Origin: Haloferula sp. BvORR071
GTDB taxonomy: Bacteria; Verrucomicrobiota; Verrucomicrobiia; Verrucomicrobiales; Akkermansiaceae
NCBI RefSeq assembly: GCF_000739615.1
Contig: NZ_BATP01000056.1
Coordinates: 62,001-126,000 of the forward strand
DNA length: 64,000 nucleotides
Reading direction: 5' to 3'
Shown one piece after another: positions 47,563-56,907 of the stretch. The position numbers were made by a program, and so were the translations under genes. Every line of letters starts with the position of its first letter. Within the stretch, counting starts at the first letter, position 1. Below the pieces are notes generated by a model. It had not been told where the DNA came from. It saw only the letters and a program-made list of their open reading frames with translations, and ran no database searches.

Positions 47563-49488
47563 ATGATCAAACTTCACACACCTATGAACCGCTTTTCCCT
47601 CTGCCAGCTTCTGAGCTTCCTGCTTTTGGCCGTGGCAGTCATGCCGATGGCCGATGCTGCCAACGGCCTGATTACGCCGCCCGCCATGAGCGGCTTCCAA
47701 GCCGTGGCCGAGACCGCGGATCTCAACAGCCCGGTCTCCGGGGCCGCGGGAGCCGTGGGCCCTTCGCACGTTTTCTCGATGCAGGAAACGGAGGTCCACG
47801 TGCAGACCAAGACCGGAGTATCCGTCTTGCGCCAGAAGCTGGACCTCTGGTGGCAGGCGCTGAATCCGGCCTTTGCCGCAGCTGATGTCAGCCAGCCGCG
47901 CGTGACTTATGACCCGTCCAGCCAGCGCTGGATCGCCGTTGCTGCGGCGCGGGTCGTACCGGAGAGCTCGTGGGATGCGCGGACCTTCGCATTGCTGGTC
48001 GCTGTTTCCAAAGGCAGTGATCCGACGGGTGGCTGGAATTCCTGGCGCTTTGACATGGCGGCCATCGGCAGCAGTGCCTTCACGCCCTCCATTCAATCGC
48101 TCAACCTCGGCTTCAACAAGAACTGGATCGCCGTGGGTGCCTTCGTCCTCGATACGAGCTACCGCACGAGTGTCCATCGCACGCTGGTCTTTTCAAAGGC
48201 AGGAGCGCTCGCTGGCCAGGCGATCACCCCCCGGGTTTTCGAGGACAGCGTCTCCACCAGCGTCACCCCGGTGCAGACCCTCGATCCGACCGAAGAGCGC
48301 CTCTATCTGGTCCAAAGCTGGAATTCGAACAGCGGCGGTAGTGGCTACCTGCGCGTGATGGCCATCCAAGGCGCAGTGGGAGCGGAATCACTGGTCGAGG
48401 TAGGCTATCCCAAGGCTCCGGCGTGGGCGCCCAGCGACAACGACGCGGATTCCTACTTTGGCAATGCACCGCAACTCGGCGGGTCCGAATTGATTGCGAC
48501 TTATGACGACCGGGTGCAAAGCGCGGTCTTCCGCGATGGCTCGCTGTGGGTGGCCCAGACGGTGTTCCTGCCGGCGGCGAACCCGACCCGCAGCTCGGTC
48601 CAGTGGTGGCGGATTGCTGGCAGCACCGGCGAGGTGCAGCAGCGGGGGCTGATCGATGACCAGACCGGAGCGCGTTTCTTCGCCTTCCCCTCGCTCACGG
48701 TGAATGCCGACAAGGAGTTCTTCGTCTCCTACAACGCCTTCTCTGCGACGACGAATCCGAGCGCCTATGGCCAGATCTTCGTCCCTTCTTCCGGTGGTGG
48801 TTATGCGCCGAAGCCGGAGGTCCTGATCAAGAGCGGCGAGGCGTATTACTTCAGGCACGCGCAGGTGAACCCGTGGGGGCCCTATTCGGTGGCTAGCCTG
48901 GATCCCTCCGATGCAACCCGCTTCTGGTCCTTGCAGCAATATTCCATCCCGCTTCCGGAGACGACTGCGGCTTGGGGCACTTGGTGGGGTTCGGTCTCGG
49001 CGCCCTTGGTTAGCGTGAATTCGCTGGATGCCTGGCGGGCCTTCCAAGGCTTGCCCGCAGACGGTTCGCGCGACCTTGAGAGCTCTGGCGATCAGGTCCC
49101 GAATCTGGTGAAGTATGCCCTGAACCTCGCGCCGAACAGTGGCGATCTGGCACGCAGCAGCGTCGCGGAGTTGCCGAATCCCGACGGGACCACCTTGGCG
49201 GAATTGACGGGAATGCCGGCGGCGAGGCGGGATGCCGGCGGTCGCCTGGCGCTCACCTACTTGCGGCGGAAGGCTGCGACCTCGCCGGGAGTCGTCTATC
49301 AGGTGGTCTTTACCGACAATGCCTCCGGAAGCTGGGTGGTGAATCCATCCGCGGTGGAGAGCGTGCTCTCGATCGATCCGACCTGGGAGCGCGTCAGGGT
49401 CACCGATAGTTTCAGCTCCCCCGGCAAGGTGAAGCGCTTCATGCGGCTCAAGGTCAACGTCAGCCAGCAGTTTGAAGGAGGCTTCTGA
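47563..49488 (+). CDS. Secreted beta-propeller-like protein
   Basis: 641 residues. AGGAAGAGG lies 8 nt before the ATG at 47563, one of the few clear ribosome sites here; an ATG at 47584 would start the signal peptide more compactly (MNRFSLCQLLSFLLLAVAVM). The body has repeated blade-like segments (RVTYDPSSQRWIAVAAARVV; NKNWIAVGAFVLDTSYRTSV; ELIATYDDRVQSAVFRDGSL). The last ~130 residues begin WRAFQGLPADGSRDLESSGD and NLVKYALNLAP, the C-terminal layout common in Verrucomicrobia exported proteins and shared with the giant protease. Function unknown. Confidence 0.7.
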   Translation: MIKLHTPMNRFSLCQLLSFLLLAVAVMPMADAANGLITPPAMSGFQAVAETADLNSPVSGAAGAVGPSHVFSMQETEVHVQTKTGVSVLRQKLDLWWQALNPAFAAADVSQPRVTYDPSSQRWIAVAAARVVPESSWDARTFALLVAVSKGSDPTGGWNSWRFDMAAIGSSAFTPSIQSLNLGFNKNWIAVGAFVLDTSYRTSVHRTLVFSKAGALAGQAITPRVFEDSVSTSVTPVQTLDPTEERLYLVQSWNSNSGGSGYLRVMAIQGAVGAESLVEVGYPKAPAWAPSDNDADSYFGNAPQLGGSELIATYDDRVQSAVFRDGSLWVAQTVFLPAANPTRSSVQWWRIAGSTGEVQQRGLIDDQTGARFFAFPSLTVNADKEFFVSYNAFSATTNPSAYGQIFVPSSGGGYAPKPEVLIKSGEAYYFRHAQVNPWGPYSVASLDPSDATRFWSLQQYSIPLPETTAAWGTWWGSVSAPLVSVNSLDAWRAFQGLPADGSRDLESSGDQVPNLVKYALNLAPNSGDLARSSVAELPNPDGTTLAELTGMPAARRDAGGRLALTYLRRKAATSPGVVYQVVFTDNASGSWVVNPSAVESVLSIDPTWERVRVTDSFSSPGKVKRFMRLKVNVSQQFEGGF

Positions 49489-49513
49489 GGAAAGGCCTGA
49501 CCCCGGAAACAAA

Positions 49514-49542
49514 GAGGGCTGGTCCTTGCGGACCAGCCCTTT
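49514..49542. terminator. Strong bidirectional terminator
   Basis: GGGCTGGTCC-TTGC-GGACCAGCCC with AAAGA before and TTT after. It serves both 47563-49488 and the convergent gene 49571-50305. Confidence 0.85.
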
Positions 49543-49570
49543 GTGATTGGTTTATGTTGTCGATGGACTC

Positions 49571-50305
49571 TTAGCCCCTGCGGCGGCGGGAGCGGAAGAA
49601 GGCGCTGGCACCGACGATGCAACCCAGAGCGAGCGTGCTGCCCGTTTCCGGAATGGCGGTGATGGCGATGTTGTCCAGGTAGATGTAGCCGCCGGTTGCA
49701 CCGGGGGATACGTCCACAGCATCGAAGAAGAAGGTGATGGTCTGACCGACACCCAGAGTGATGCTGGTGAGATCCACGAGGAAGTCCTGGAAGTCTCCGA
49801 TGGTTGGATTCGTGGGAGTCACGAAGGTAACCGCCTGGTCATTGAGCAGGTTGGGGACTGCGGGTGGAACGGGAACGACGGCTCCGCTGGTGATGACGTA
49901 GGAGACATCCAAGCCGAATGCCAAGTGGCTCGTCGCAGCATCGAAGACAAGGTAACCCAGTCGCTGGCTGAAGCTATTGGCCGTAAGCGACACGCTAAGC
50001 ATCGCATTCTGGAAATCCAGAACCGCGGCGTTACCATTGGCGGTTGGTGGCGTGGGCGATTCCGCGAGGGGACCCCAGGTTCCATCATTGGAACCACCGG
50101 TGGTTTGGACACCGGTATTCGGGGGTGGGGGGGTCAAGGAGTAGCTTCCGGCGAAGCCAGTTTCCAAGACGGTGCTCGGCGGGGTGTTGGAGATCGGACT
50201 TCCGACAGCGAAGTCCGAAATACCCAGCAATAAGCTGGCCGATGAGATCTGCGGCGCGATGAGCAGGGCAGACCCTAGTAGCAATGAACGTAGTGACGAT
50301 GTCAT
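49571..50305 (-). CDS. Exosortase-substrate protein with PETG-type C-terminal signal
   Basis: 244 residues. Signal peptide MTSSLRSLLLGSALLIAPQI, then a beta-rich exported domain (NAAVLDFQNAMLSVSLTANS; TSITLGVGQTITFFFDAVDV). The C-terminus has the three-part PEP-CTERM layout: short motif IPETGST, a hydrophobic helix (LALGCIVGASAFF), and a basic end (RSRRRRG). The motif is PETG rather than the usual PEP. It should be recognised by the exosortase at 53379-54329, which lies 3 kb upstream on the same strand. After processing it would be attached at the cell surface. Confidence 0.8.
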   Translation of the reverse strand: MTSSLRSLLLGSALLIAPQISSASLLLGISDFAVGSPISNTPPSTVLETGFAGSYSLTPPPPNTGVQTTGGSNDGTWGPLAESPTPPTANGNAAVLDFQNAMLSVSLTANSFSQRLGYLVFDAATSHLAFGLDVSYVITSGAVVPVPPAVPNLLNDQAVTFVTPTNPTIGDFQDFLVDLTSITLGVGQTITFFFDAVDVSPGATGGYIYLDNIAITAIPETGSTLALGCIVGASAFFRSRRRRG

Positions 50306-50579
50306 GTTGTTTCTGGGGGTTGTTGGCTAGGTGATCCGGCTGACCATCCGGGAATCATCATATTGGGGGCGTTGCGGAAAATTGAAGTCCATCGACGCAG
50401 GCCGGACGCAAGAAGAGAAAAAGGCGCGATCCGGCCAAGGGATGATGAGAGGGGGATGCGAAAGGGGGCGGAGGGGTAGTTCAGGGGGGATGAAATTCTT
50501 GGCCCGGGGAGGTCAAAGAATCCGGCTAAAACCTAGATGTCGTAGCCCCTCCGTGAAAGACCGATTTTCTCCTGAAAGC
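50306..50579. other. Intergenic region upstream of the PETG-CTERM gene
   Basis: 274 bp. It is purine-rich around 50405-50510 (AAGAAGAGAAAAAGG, GGGGGCGGAGGGG). No hairpin or clear promoter was fixed, and I see no gene in it. Confidence 0.4.
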
Positions 50580-52547
50580 TCAGCGAATTTTCGGATTCTT
50601 TGTAACTGATTGATCTTCAAAAGTTTGATTGGTGGCCTCGTAGCCGGGAACGCGGAGCTCGGGAAGCTGCTCCATGCCAAGTCCGCCTTTTTTCCCGTTC
50701 TGTTCAGCACGTTCAAGACCTTTCCTCCATGCTGGAACTTCAGCCGATGAGATATCTGTTCTCTTCTTTTCCCAATCTGCCAGTGAGGTATCCGGGGTGG
50801 TTTCTTTCTTCTCCTTCTTCCCGTCCATCAGGTTGGCGAAGACGGTTTTCTCTTGGGGCAGGAAGCCGCTCTTATCGATGCCATCGTAGAGTTCCCTGGC
50901 CTTCTGCTCTTCGCCGCTCAGCTTGAGTGCGAGGGCGCGCAGCATTGCCTTGGTCTCCGGGCCGACTCGTTTGGTGCTCTCGATCTCGGGGAGGCGGCTC
51001 GTGGCCTTCTGGGCATCACCGGCGAGGAGATCCGCGAGGATGAGCGTGGCGTTCAGTTCGACCTTCTCAGGTTCCTTGCTTCTTACTTCCTCGAGGGTCC
51101 GGATGACCTCGACGGGTTCCGTCGAGTGAAGGATCAAGCCCAGGTAGGCGGTGTTATTGATGAGATCGGTGTTGCGGGGCTCCAAGCGCAGCATGGATTG
51201 GGACATCGCGAGGATGTCCTCCGCGCGTCCTTGCCGATAGAGGATGGAGATCGGGCGGGCGAGAGCTGCATAGACCGGCAACTGGCCGAAGCCGGTGCGG
51301 ACCGCCGCGAACCAGGCGTCTGCTGCCGGGATCAACTCGCCCTGCAATTCCGCTGCCCTGGCTACTTCAATGAAGCGGTTCCGCCGGGTATCGTACAAGG
51401 CCTGCTCGAGAGCCGCGTTCCATGAAGTATTGGCCGCTCCCCGGTCTCCGCGATTCTTCGCCAGAGTGGCACGCACGATCTCAAGCTCGACGGGATCTGC
51501 CGCCGGCGGCGGGTTTTTGAGCGCTTCGGTGAGATCGTTCTCGCGTTTCAGTTTCAGCAGCGAGTGAAGGCGGACGATGTAGGCGTCGGAGCGTTGCTTT
51601 GCCGGTTCTTCGAGAATCTTCAGTGCATCCTCGGGGCGGTTGTGAAGATTGAGCCAGGTGGCGGTGGCCGCGGGATCAAGCGATGAGAAACGGTTGATCG
51701 CTGACGCGAAGATCGCCTCCTTGCCCACTGGGTTCTCCGCAATCTGCGGGTGAAGCGCGAGCAGATGGTGGATCACCTTGGCACCTGCTTGGTGCGAGAT
51801 CCAGTTCTGCAGATTGGGAAGTGGATCTCCAGGTGCCAGACCGCCAGGAGTGTTCCCTAGAAGTTCCAGCGCCTTGAGGGATTCCGGTGCTCCTTCCGAG
51901 ATCAGGGCGGCAAAGTGTTGCCGTGCTATCGGCACGTCCGCAGCATAGCCCCCGGCGGCGATGGCCTCGATCAGCGCGAGGCGGACCCGGGGAGAGGGCG
52001 CAGCCGGCATGAACTCGAGGAGGCCTTGGCGGGCGGACGCGATGCCTTCCTTGCCCATGATGAGGAGCAGAGGAGTAATGGCGGCATTGAGTTCCGCATC
52101 GTGAAGCTTGGGCTCGCCTTTGTCCAGGTAGCGGTAAGCACTCAAGGCGATGGCGGCCGGTCCGTGCATGGCGAGGATCTCCAGGGCATCGAGTTGATCC
52201 TGGCGGGTCGCTTCCGGATGCTTGATCAAGGACACCGCCCCGAGGAAGGCAGCGGGATCATCTGTCTTCGCCAGCGAACGGACGTAAATGTTGAGAGAGC
52301 GGTAGTCTCCGTTTCTCATCATCAAGGCGGCGCGGGACTTCTCGCGCGCCGCTTGCCAGTCCTCCAGCCGCATCGCCTCCTCGCCGCTTTCGATCAAGCC
52401 CTTGATCCGGTTTTCGCGGAAGGCGCGGTAGGCTGGCCGGGCGGCAAGTGCCAGGACCACCAGTGGGATGAGGATGGCAAGGCCGATCTTGAGGCGGCTG
52501 ATCGAACGCCGCTGGCCCTGTGTGCGTTGTTCTGGGGAATTCGACAT
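50580..52547 (-). CDS. Membrane-anchored TPR protein linked to the exosortase locus
   Basis: 655 residues. One N-terminal helix (IGLAILIPLVVLALAARPAY) is followed by about 550 residues of TPR-type helix pairs (GEEAMRLEDWQAAREKSRAA; NTSWNAALEQALYDTRRNRF; LEPRNTDLINNTAYLGLILH). TPR proteins of this kind accompany exosortase/EPS loci (for example PrsT-like proteins) and may organise secretion or assembly. The Trp- and charge-rich C-terminal tail is probably disordered. It is separated from the EpsI-like gene by 190 bp, so it may have its own promoter. Confidence 0.75.
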   Translation of the reverse strand: MSNSPEQRTQGQRRSISRLKIGLAILIPLVVLALAARPAYRAFRENRIKGLIESGEEAMRLEDWQAAREKSRAALMMRNGDYRSLNIYVRSLAKTDDPAAFLGAVSLIKHPEATRQDQLDALEILAMHGPAAIALSAYRYLDKGEPKLHDAELNAAITPLLLIMGKEGIASARQGLLEFMPAAPSPRVRLALIEAIAAGGYAADVPIARQHFAALISEGAPESLKALELLGNTPGGLAPGDPLPNLQNWISHQAGAKVIHHLLALHPQIAENPVGKEAIFASAINRFSSLDPAATATWLNLHNRPEDALKILEEPAKQRSDAYIVRLHSLLKLKRENDLTEALKNPPPAADPVELEIVRATLAKNRGDRGAANTSWNAALEQALYDTRRNRFIEVARAAELQGELIPAADAWFAAVRTGFGQLPVYAALARPISILYRQGRAEDILAMSQSMLRLEPRNTDLINNTAYLGLILHSTEPVEVIRTLEEVRSKEPEKVELNATLILADLLAGDAQKATSRLPEIESTKRVGPETKAMLRALALKLSGEEQKARELYDGIDKSGFLPQEKTVFANLMDGKKEKKETTPDTSLADWEKKRTDISSAEVPAWRKGLERAEQNGKKGGLGMEQLPELRVPGYEATNQTFEDQSVTKNPKIR

Positions 52548-52736
52548 GGAGGAGAAGGGGTGGAAGGATTTCTGCGCCTCGAGACCGGGCGATACCGTTA
52601 GCAGCGGGCTAGAGAGGCTGGGCTACCTGCTGCCGGTTGGAAAAGAGAGGAAGGATGGGTTCCGAGATCTTGGGATCGGGAAAAAGAAGATACCAGAAGG
52701 AAAGGTGGGAAAGCTTATGAAAGAGTTTCGAATGGG

Positions 52737-53372
52737 CTATCTCCATTCGAGGCTTTTGTTCAGTTTTTCCTGAACTAAATTCCAAGCCTTGGCCTCGTCC
52801 GGCTCGCCAAATACTCCCACTTGGATGACGCGGGCAGCACCGGTGTGACGGATGAAGGAGCGCGAGATCCTGACGCTGCGGCTGTTGGAGCTGCCGATAT
52901 GCCAGGCACCGAGGCCTTGGATCCAAGGGATCTTGTAGTTGTGAACCGGATTGCCGTTCGGATCCTCAAGATGGGTGTAGTGGAAGTCGAGTTGCTGCCC
53001 GTTGGCAGCGGTGAAGAGGCGCGGCACCGCCTTCTCGAACACCTTGAAGCCAGCGATGCGGTTGCAGATGTCGCTTTCGTGTCCGGCGACATCGGCCAGC
53101 GGGCCGGTCTCCAGCTTGTCCCATTCCATGTAGACCAGCTGGAGCCTGCGGCCATCCTCCAGATCCTCGAATTTCTCCATGCCGCGGTCCGGGCGGTAGA
53201 GCTTGAGAGCGTTCCCGAAGGGAGGAGGGGCCTCTTTGACGAGTGGCGCGTCCTTCCAATAGAACAGGGGTGCATGGGAAACCTGCGAATTCGCATGCCG
53301 CCAATGCTGGACGCCGGCTTCAATCGACAGGACGAGGGTGGTCATGAGGACCACGGGCAGGAGGGGCTTCAT
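52737..53372 (-). CDS. EpsI-like exosortase-associated protein
   Basis: 211 residues with an N-terminal hydrophobic signal/anchor (LLPVVLMTTLVLSIEAGVQH). The central block LVYMEWDKLETGPLADVAGH, followed by ESDICNRIAGFKVFE, follows the DUF3485/EpsI pattern (aromatic strand, then 'GH-x-x-x-I-C-x-x-x-x-G-[WF]'). EpsI proteins are encoded beside, or fused to, exosortases and are thought to act in the envelope. The start lies 6 bp after the exosortase stop, so they are co-expressed. Confidence 0.75.
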   Translation of the reverse strand: MKPLLPVVLMTTLVLSIEAGVQHWRHANSQVSHAPLFYWKDAPLVKEAPPPFGNALKLYRPDRGMEKFEDLEDGRRLQLVYMEWDKLETGPLADVAGHESDICNRIAGFKVFEKAVPRLFTAANGQQLDFHYTHLEDPNGNPVHNYKIPWIQGLGAWHIGSSNSRSVRISRSFIRHTGAARVIQVGVFGEPDEAKAWNLVQEKLNKSLEWR

Positions 53373-53378
53373 GAAGAT

Positions 53379-54329
53379 TCAGGGTGCAGGGGTTTCGCTG
53401 AGGGTGACGCGGCGTACTACGGTCCGGCCCTTCTTCCGGGGCTGCATGGCCCAGGCGATCGCATAGAGGGCGATCGCGGAAAAAGCGAAGGCCAGGTGAC
53501 CCACCTTGTCGTGAGCCGCATCGGCTGCGGCCTTTCCGGCGAAGAAGTGGGTGGAGGCCAGGTAATAGGCACGTGCGGTATTCCCGGCGAGGGCCACAAA
53601 GAGGGCTCCACCGATGAGCAGCAGGCGCTTCGGCCATGCGAGCCAGAGTAGCTCGCCGAAAAGCAGCGCGGACATCACCAGGCTCTGGGCGGAGCGGATA
53701 CCGCTGCAGCCATCGGCAACTTCCACCACTTCCGGTCCCAGGCTCAGCCGCTCGCCCATTTGCTCCACGGGATGACCTCCGAGCAGGAAGATCTCGCGGG
53801 TGAGTGCAACGACATTGCCGGTGAGGGTGCGGATGAGGCCTTGCTCGATCTGCCACAGATAGGGCACCGCGGACCATGCGAAGATCGTAACCGGCAGCAA
53901 GGAAAGGGATGCCTTCCAGCCGGACTGGCGGGCCAGCAGGAAATGGGAGATCGCGGTGACCAGCAGGCCGTGAAAAATGAAGGGCGGGCGCCATCCGGGA
54001 TCCCCGGTTTCGATCGCGCGCAGTGGAATCAGCACGAGGAGGATAAGCGCGATCGTCGCCCAGATCCACCCGGAGGGAGCAGCGGGGGCGCGCGTCTCGC
54101 TGGTGTCGGAAAAGGCGGAGATCCTTCTCGCGGCGAGGGCAAAGAAGAGCGGAGCCACGAAAAAGCCGTAGCTGTAGTACTCGCCAAAGCGCCACGCTGG
54201 TACCAGCGACCAGAAGAAGTGGAGCCAAAGGACCGAGACGAAGACGAGGGGAAGGGGCACAGCGTGAAAGGATGGGTGCGTGGAAAAGAACGGATGCGGA
54301 GGATCAACCTTCGAGGGCGGTGTTTCCAT
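53379..54329 (-). CDS. Exosortase
   Basis: 316 residues with about eight membrane helices. The transpeptidase-like triad is complete: C208 in VADGCSGIRS, R253 in GNTARAYYL and H278 in DKVGHLAF. It cleaves PEP-CTERM-type tails of exported proteins at the outer face of the inner membrane, coupled to exopolysaccharide synthesis. Its likely local substrate is the PETG-CTERM protein at 49571-50305. The start overlaps the end of the upstream GT2 gene by 26 bp, and the EpsI-like gene follows at once, so these three form a tight unit. Confidence 0.93.
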   Translation of the reverse strand: METPPSKVDPPHPFFSTHPSFHAVPLPLVFVSVLWLHFFWSLVPAWRFGEYYSYGFFVAPLFFALAARRISAFSDTSETRAPAAPSGWIWATIALILLVLIPLRAIETGDPGWRPPFIFHGLLVTAISHFLLARQSGWKASLSLLPVTIFAWSAVPYLWQIEQGLIRTLTGNVVALTREIFLLGGHPVEQMGERLSLGPEVVEVADGCSGIRSAQSLVMSALLFGELLWLAWPKRLLLIGGALFVALAGNTARAYYLASTHFFAGKAAADAAHDKVGHLAFAFSAIALYAIAWAMQPRKKGRTVVRRVTLSETPAP

Positions 54330-55170
54330 CCGCCGCGGTGACGCCTGAACGGGATGGCGCGGGGCTCTTCGACATCTCTTGGATTTTCAGCGTGATCAGG
54401 AGGTCGTAGAATGCCTGGAGCGAGCAATAGGCGAAGCCAGGGTAGCCATCGAGGAAACCCCGTTTCCAAAAATAGAGGTAGGCGAACTTGAACATCCAGC
54501 GGAGCGGGAGCCGGGAGTGAAGTCTCTTCAGCGCCCGCTTGCGCTCCATCGGGTCCCCTGACCAGAGGCCGGCGAGCGCGAGCGGCTCCTTTGCGAACTT
54601 GAAGGCGGCCGCCGCTTCCTCAGCCGAGTAGCGGTTGTGCTTCTCCACCCATTCGCCGAGGCCTTTGGAAAAATTGAAGTGGTCGTAGCCAATGGAGATG
54701 TGGCCGATGCCGCGTGCCGCCCGGTCTTCCCGCTGGCCGTGTCCCGATTTGACGAAGGAGACTTCCCCGATCTTGAGCAGCCGGACTTGGGGATAGGGAT
54801 ACTGCGTGCTGCGCGGAATCCATTTGCCGAGGAAGAAGATCCGGTTTGGGACGAAGTAGGCGCTGTGCTCGTCGCGGGCGATGACCTGCTCGCACTCCTC
54901 GCGGAGTTCCTCGTTGAAGCGTTCATCTGCATCCAGGTGAAACACCCAGGGATGCTTGAAGGGAATGTTGTCCAGCGCGTGATTCCTCTGGGCTCCGAAG
55001 TCGTCGAACTTCCGTTCGAAGAAGCGCGCACCATGTCGAATCGCGATCTCTTTCGTCGAGTCGTCGCTGAAGGAGTCCAGCACCACGATGTCATCGCACC
55101 AAGGGGCGCTGGCGATGCATGCGGGGAGGTTCGCCTCCTCGTTCTTGGTAAGGATCAGAAGGGAAAACAT
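54304..55170 (-). CDS. Glycosyltransferase family 2 (WaaE/KdtX-like)
   Basis: 288 residues. The GT-A fold begins FSLLILTKNEEANLPACIAS, then DDIVVLDSFSDDSTKEIA, with the metal-binding D-x-D in HLDADERF. Lipopolysaccharide core beta-1,4-glucosyltransferases of the WaaE/KdtX type have this pattern and the FGAQRNHALD block. There is no membrane helix, but the C-terminal aromatic region (MFKFAYLYFWKRGFLDGYPG) may associate with the membrane. Position directly upstream of the exosortase suggests a role in the exopolysaccharide. Confidence 0.88.
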   Translation of the reverse strand: MFSLLILTKNEEANLPACIASAPWCDDIVVLDSFSDDSTKEIAIRHGARFFERKFDDFGAQRNHALDNIPFKHPWVFHLDADERFNEELREECEQVIARDEHSAYFVPNRIFFLGKWIPRSTQYPYPQVRLLKIGEVSFVKSGHGQREDRAARGIGHISIGYDHFNFSKGLGEWVEKHNRYSAEEAAAAFKFAKEPLALAGLWSGDPMERKRALKRLHSRLPLRWMFKFAYLYFWKRGFLDGYPGFAYCSLQAFYDLLITLKIQEMSKSPAPSRSGVTAADGNTALEG

Positions 55171-55206
55171 GCGGGGAGAATGGAAATACCGGGGGCGCGG
55201 GGGGCT

Positions 55207-55773
55207 TCAATCAATGCGGCTGCCCACCTTCTTCGCCGGGTTGCCCGCGACGATCTCATCGCGGCCGACATTCTTGACCGCAACGGCGCGGGCGCCGACG
55301 ACTGCGCGGGCACCGATGCCGACGCCGGGCCCCACGAAGGCATCAGCGCAGATCCAGGCTTCGTCGTGGATGTTCACGGGCAACTTCAGCAGGGGCATCG
55401 CCGGATCGCGGAAATCGTGGCTGCCTCCGCAGATGTGCGCGCGTTGGGAAATGGTCACGCGACTGCCGATGTGAAGCGGGCCGAGATTGTAGAGCAGCGC
55501 ATCGAAGCCGACGGAGCTCCAGTCACCGATCGAAAGGTTCCACGGGATGAAGATCTTCACCGAGGGATGGATCTGCACCTGCTGGCCCACCTTCGCGCCG
55601 AAGGCCCGGAGCAGGGCGCGGCGCCAGCCCCAGAGCAGCCGCGGGCTGTAGCGGAAGAGCGGGGAGCACAGGGACCATAGCAGCCGGCCGATCAATTCCT
55701 TGCGGCTCCATTTGCGGGCAGCGCGGTTTGCTCCGATGTCGAGCGGCAGGTCTTGGGAAAGGGGTTCCGGCAC
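55207..55773 (-). CDS. WcaF-like acetyltransferase
   Basis: 188 residues. After a short N-terminal helical region come left-handed beta-helix hexapeptide rungs: VGQQVQIHPSVKIFIPWNLS, IGDWSSVGFDALLYNLGPLH, IGSRVTISQRAHICGGSHDF and VGPGVGIGARAVVGARAVAV, ending AGNPAKKVG. The GGSHD motif holds the catalytic His of this family. It probably O-acetylates a sugar of the exopolysaccharide using acetyl-CoA. It lies 34 bp from the start of the next GT2 gene. Confidence 0.9.
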   Translation of the reverse strand: MPEPLSQDLPLDIGANRAARKWSRKELIGRLLWSLCSPLFRYSPRLLWGWRRALLRAFGAKVGQQVQIHPSVKIFIPWNLSIGDWSSVGFDALLYNLGPLHIGSRVTISQRAHICGGSHDFRDPAMPLLKLPVNIHDEAWICADAFVGPGVGIGARAVVGARAVAVKNVGRDEIVAGNPAKKVGSRID

Positions 55774-55806
55774 GGTTGTTGGAAAGCGAAGAAAGTGGAA
55801 TTCAGA

Positions 55807-56907
55807 TCAGACGATGCACTGCGGCTTGGTGCCGCGACCGAGCAGCCATTGGTAGCAAGCCAGCATGTCGCGGGCGATACCATCCCACGAGTAGCGGGCT
55901 GCGACCATCTCTTTGCCTCGGCCGCCCATTTCCCGGAGTTCCGATTCCGCGCGCCGGGTAGCGTCGTCAAGGGCCCGGGCGATCGCATCGCGGTCCACGG
56001 CCACCCACCAGCCGCAGCGTTCCGTTTCCAGTGACTCCCATGGTGCGCCGTGGGTAGTGATCACGGGCAGCCCGTGTGCAAGCGCTTCGGCAACGGCGAT
56101 GCCGAAATTTTCCGAATGGGTCGGCAGGACAAAGAGGCTGGCTTCACGGAAAGCCGCCGCTTTCTCCGCGCCGTCCAAGGAGCCGGAAAAGCGGATGCAG
56201 TCACTGCCCAGGCCGAGCTGGCTTGCCTGCCTTTGGAGTTCGTCGCGGTGGCCCTCTTCATCCGGCCCCACGATATGAAGATCCCAATCCCGCGGCTTTA
56301 CCCGGGCCCATGCATCAAGCAGCAGGGGCAGGCCTTTCTTCGGATGAATCCGGCTCAGGAAGAGTGCCGTGCGCCGCGTGGATGGAGGACCTAGCTCCGG
56401 CGAAGTGGGCACTGCCGGGAGGTCCACGCCATTCGGCAGGACCATGATCGGCATGGTCAGGCCAAGGCGGCGGAACTGCTCGGCCTCTGCCGTGGAAGTG
56501 GCATGAAGCGCGGCGGCGGACTTCAGGCAGCGCTTCTGATAGAGCAGCCAGGCAAGGCGCTTCTTCCATTTGCGATGATTGAGCGCCCATGGCTCAAGCA
56601 TGCCCCGCGGGCTCACCACGCGGGTTGTCTTGGTGGCATCCGCCAGGCGCGCCACCCGATAGTTCGATGGAAGCCATAGCCCGTGGTCGTGGATCATCTC
56701 AAGCACCGCATCCCGCAGCGCCGGTGAATCGGTGCCTCCCGGGAGGAAGGTGACGCCCTCCGGCGGACGAAACTCAGGCGGGCGCTCGTTGGCTGTTAGA
56801 GAGACATCCGCGCCAGCCCTGGCCAAGGCTCCCGCCAATCCGGGAACCGAGCGGGCGGGCCCGCCGGTTTCCATCTTCAAGCTGGCTACGGTGTGGACGA
56901 CTTTCAT
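55807..56907 (-). CDS. Glycosyltransferase family 4
   Basis: About 366 residues from the ATG at 56907, which overlaps the asnB stop as ATGA; the longer frame to 56967 lies within asnB and is not needed. Typical features: VVHTVASLKMETGGPARSVP at the N-terminus, HDHGLWLPSNYRVARLA, LFLSRIHPKKGLPLLLDAWA for the second domain, and HSENFGIAVAEALAHGLPVI for the nucleotide-sugar-binding E-x7-E motif. Sugar specificity unknown. Confidence 0.9.
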   Translation of the reverse strand: MKVVHTVASLKMETGGPARSVPGLAGALARAGADVSLTANERPPEFRPPEGVTFLPGGTDSPALRDAVLEMIHDHGLWLPSNYRVARLADATKTTRVVSPRGMLEPWALNHRKWKKRLAWLLYQKRCLKSAAALHATSTAEAEQFRRLGLTMPIMVLPNGVDLPAVPTSPELGPPSTRRTALFLSRIHPKKGLPLLLDAWARVKPRDWDLHIVGPDEEGHRDELQRQASQLGLGSDCIRFSGSLDGAEKAAAFREASLFVLPTHSENFGIAVAEALAHGLPVITTHGAPWESLETERCGWWVAVDRDAIARALDDATRRAESELREMGGRGKEMVAARYSWDGIARDMLACYQWLLGRGTKPQCIV

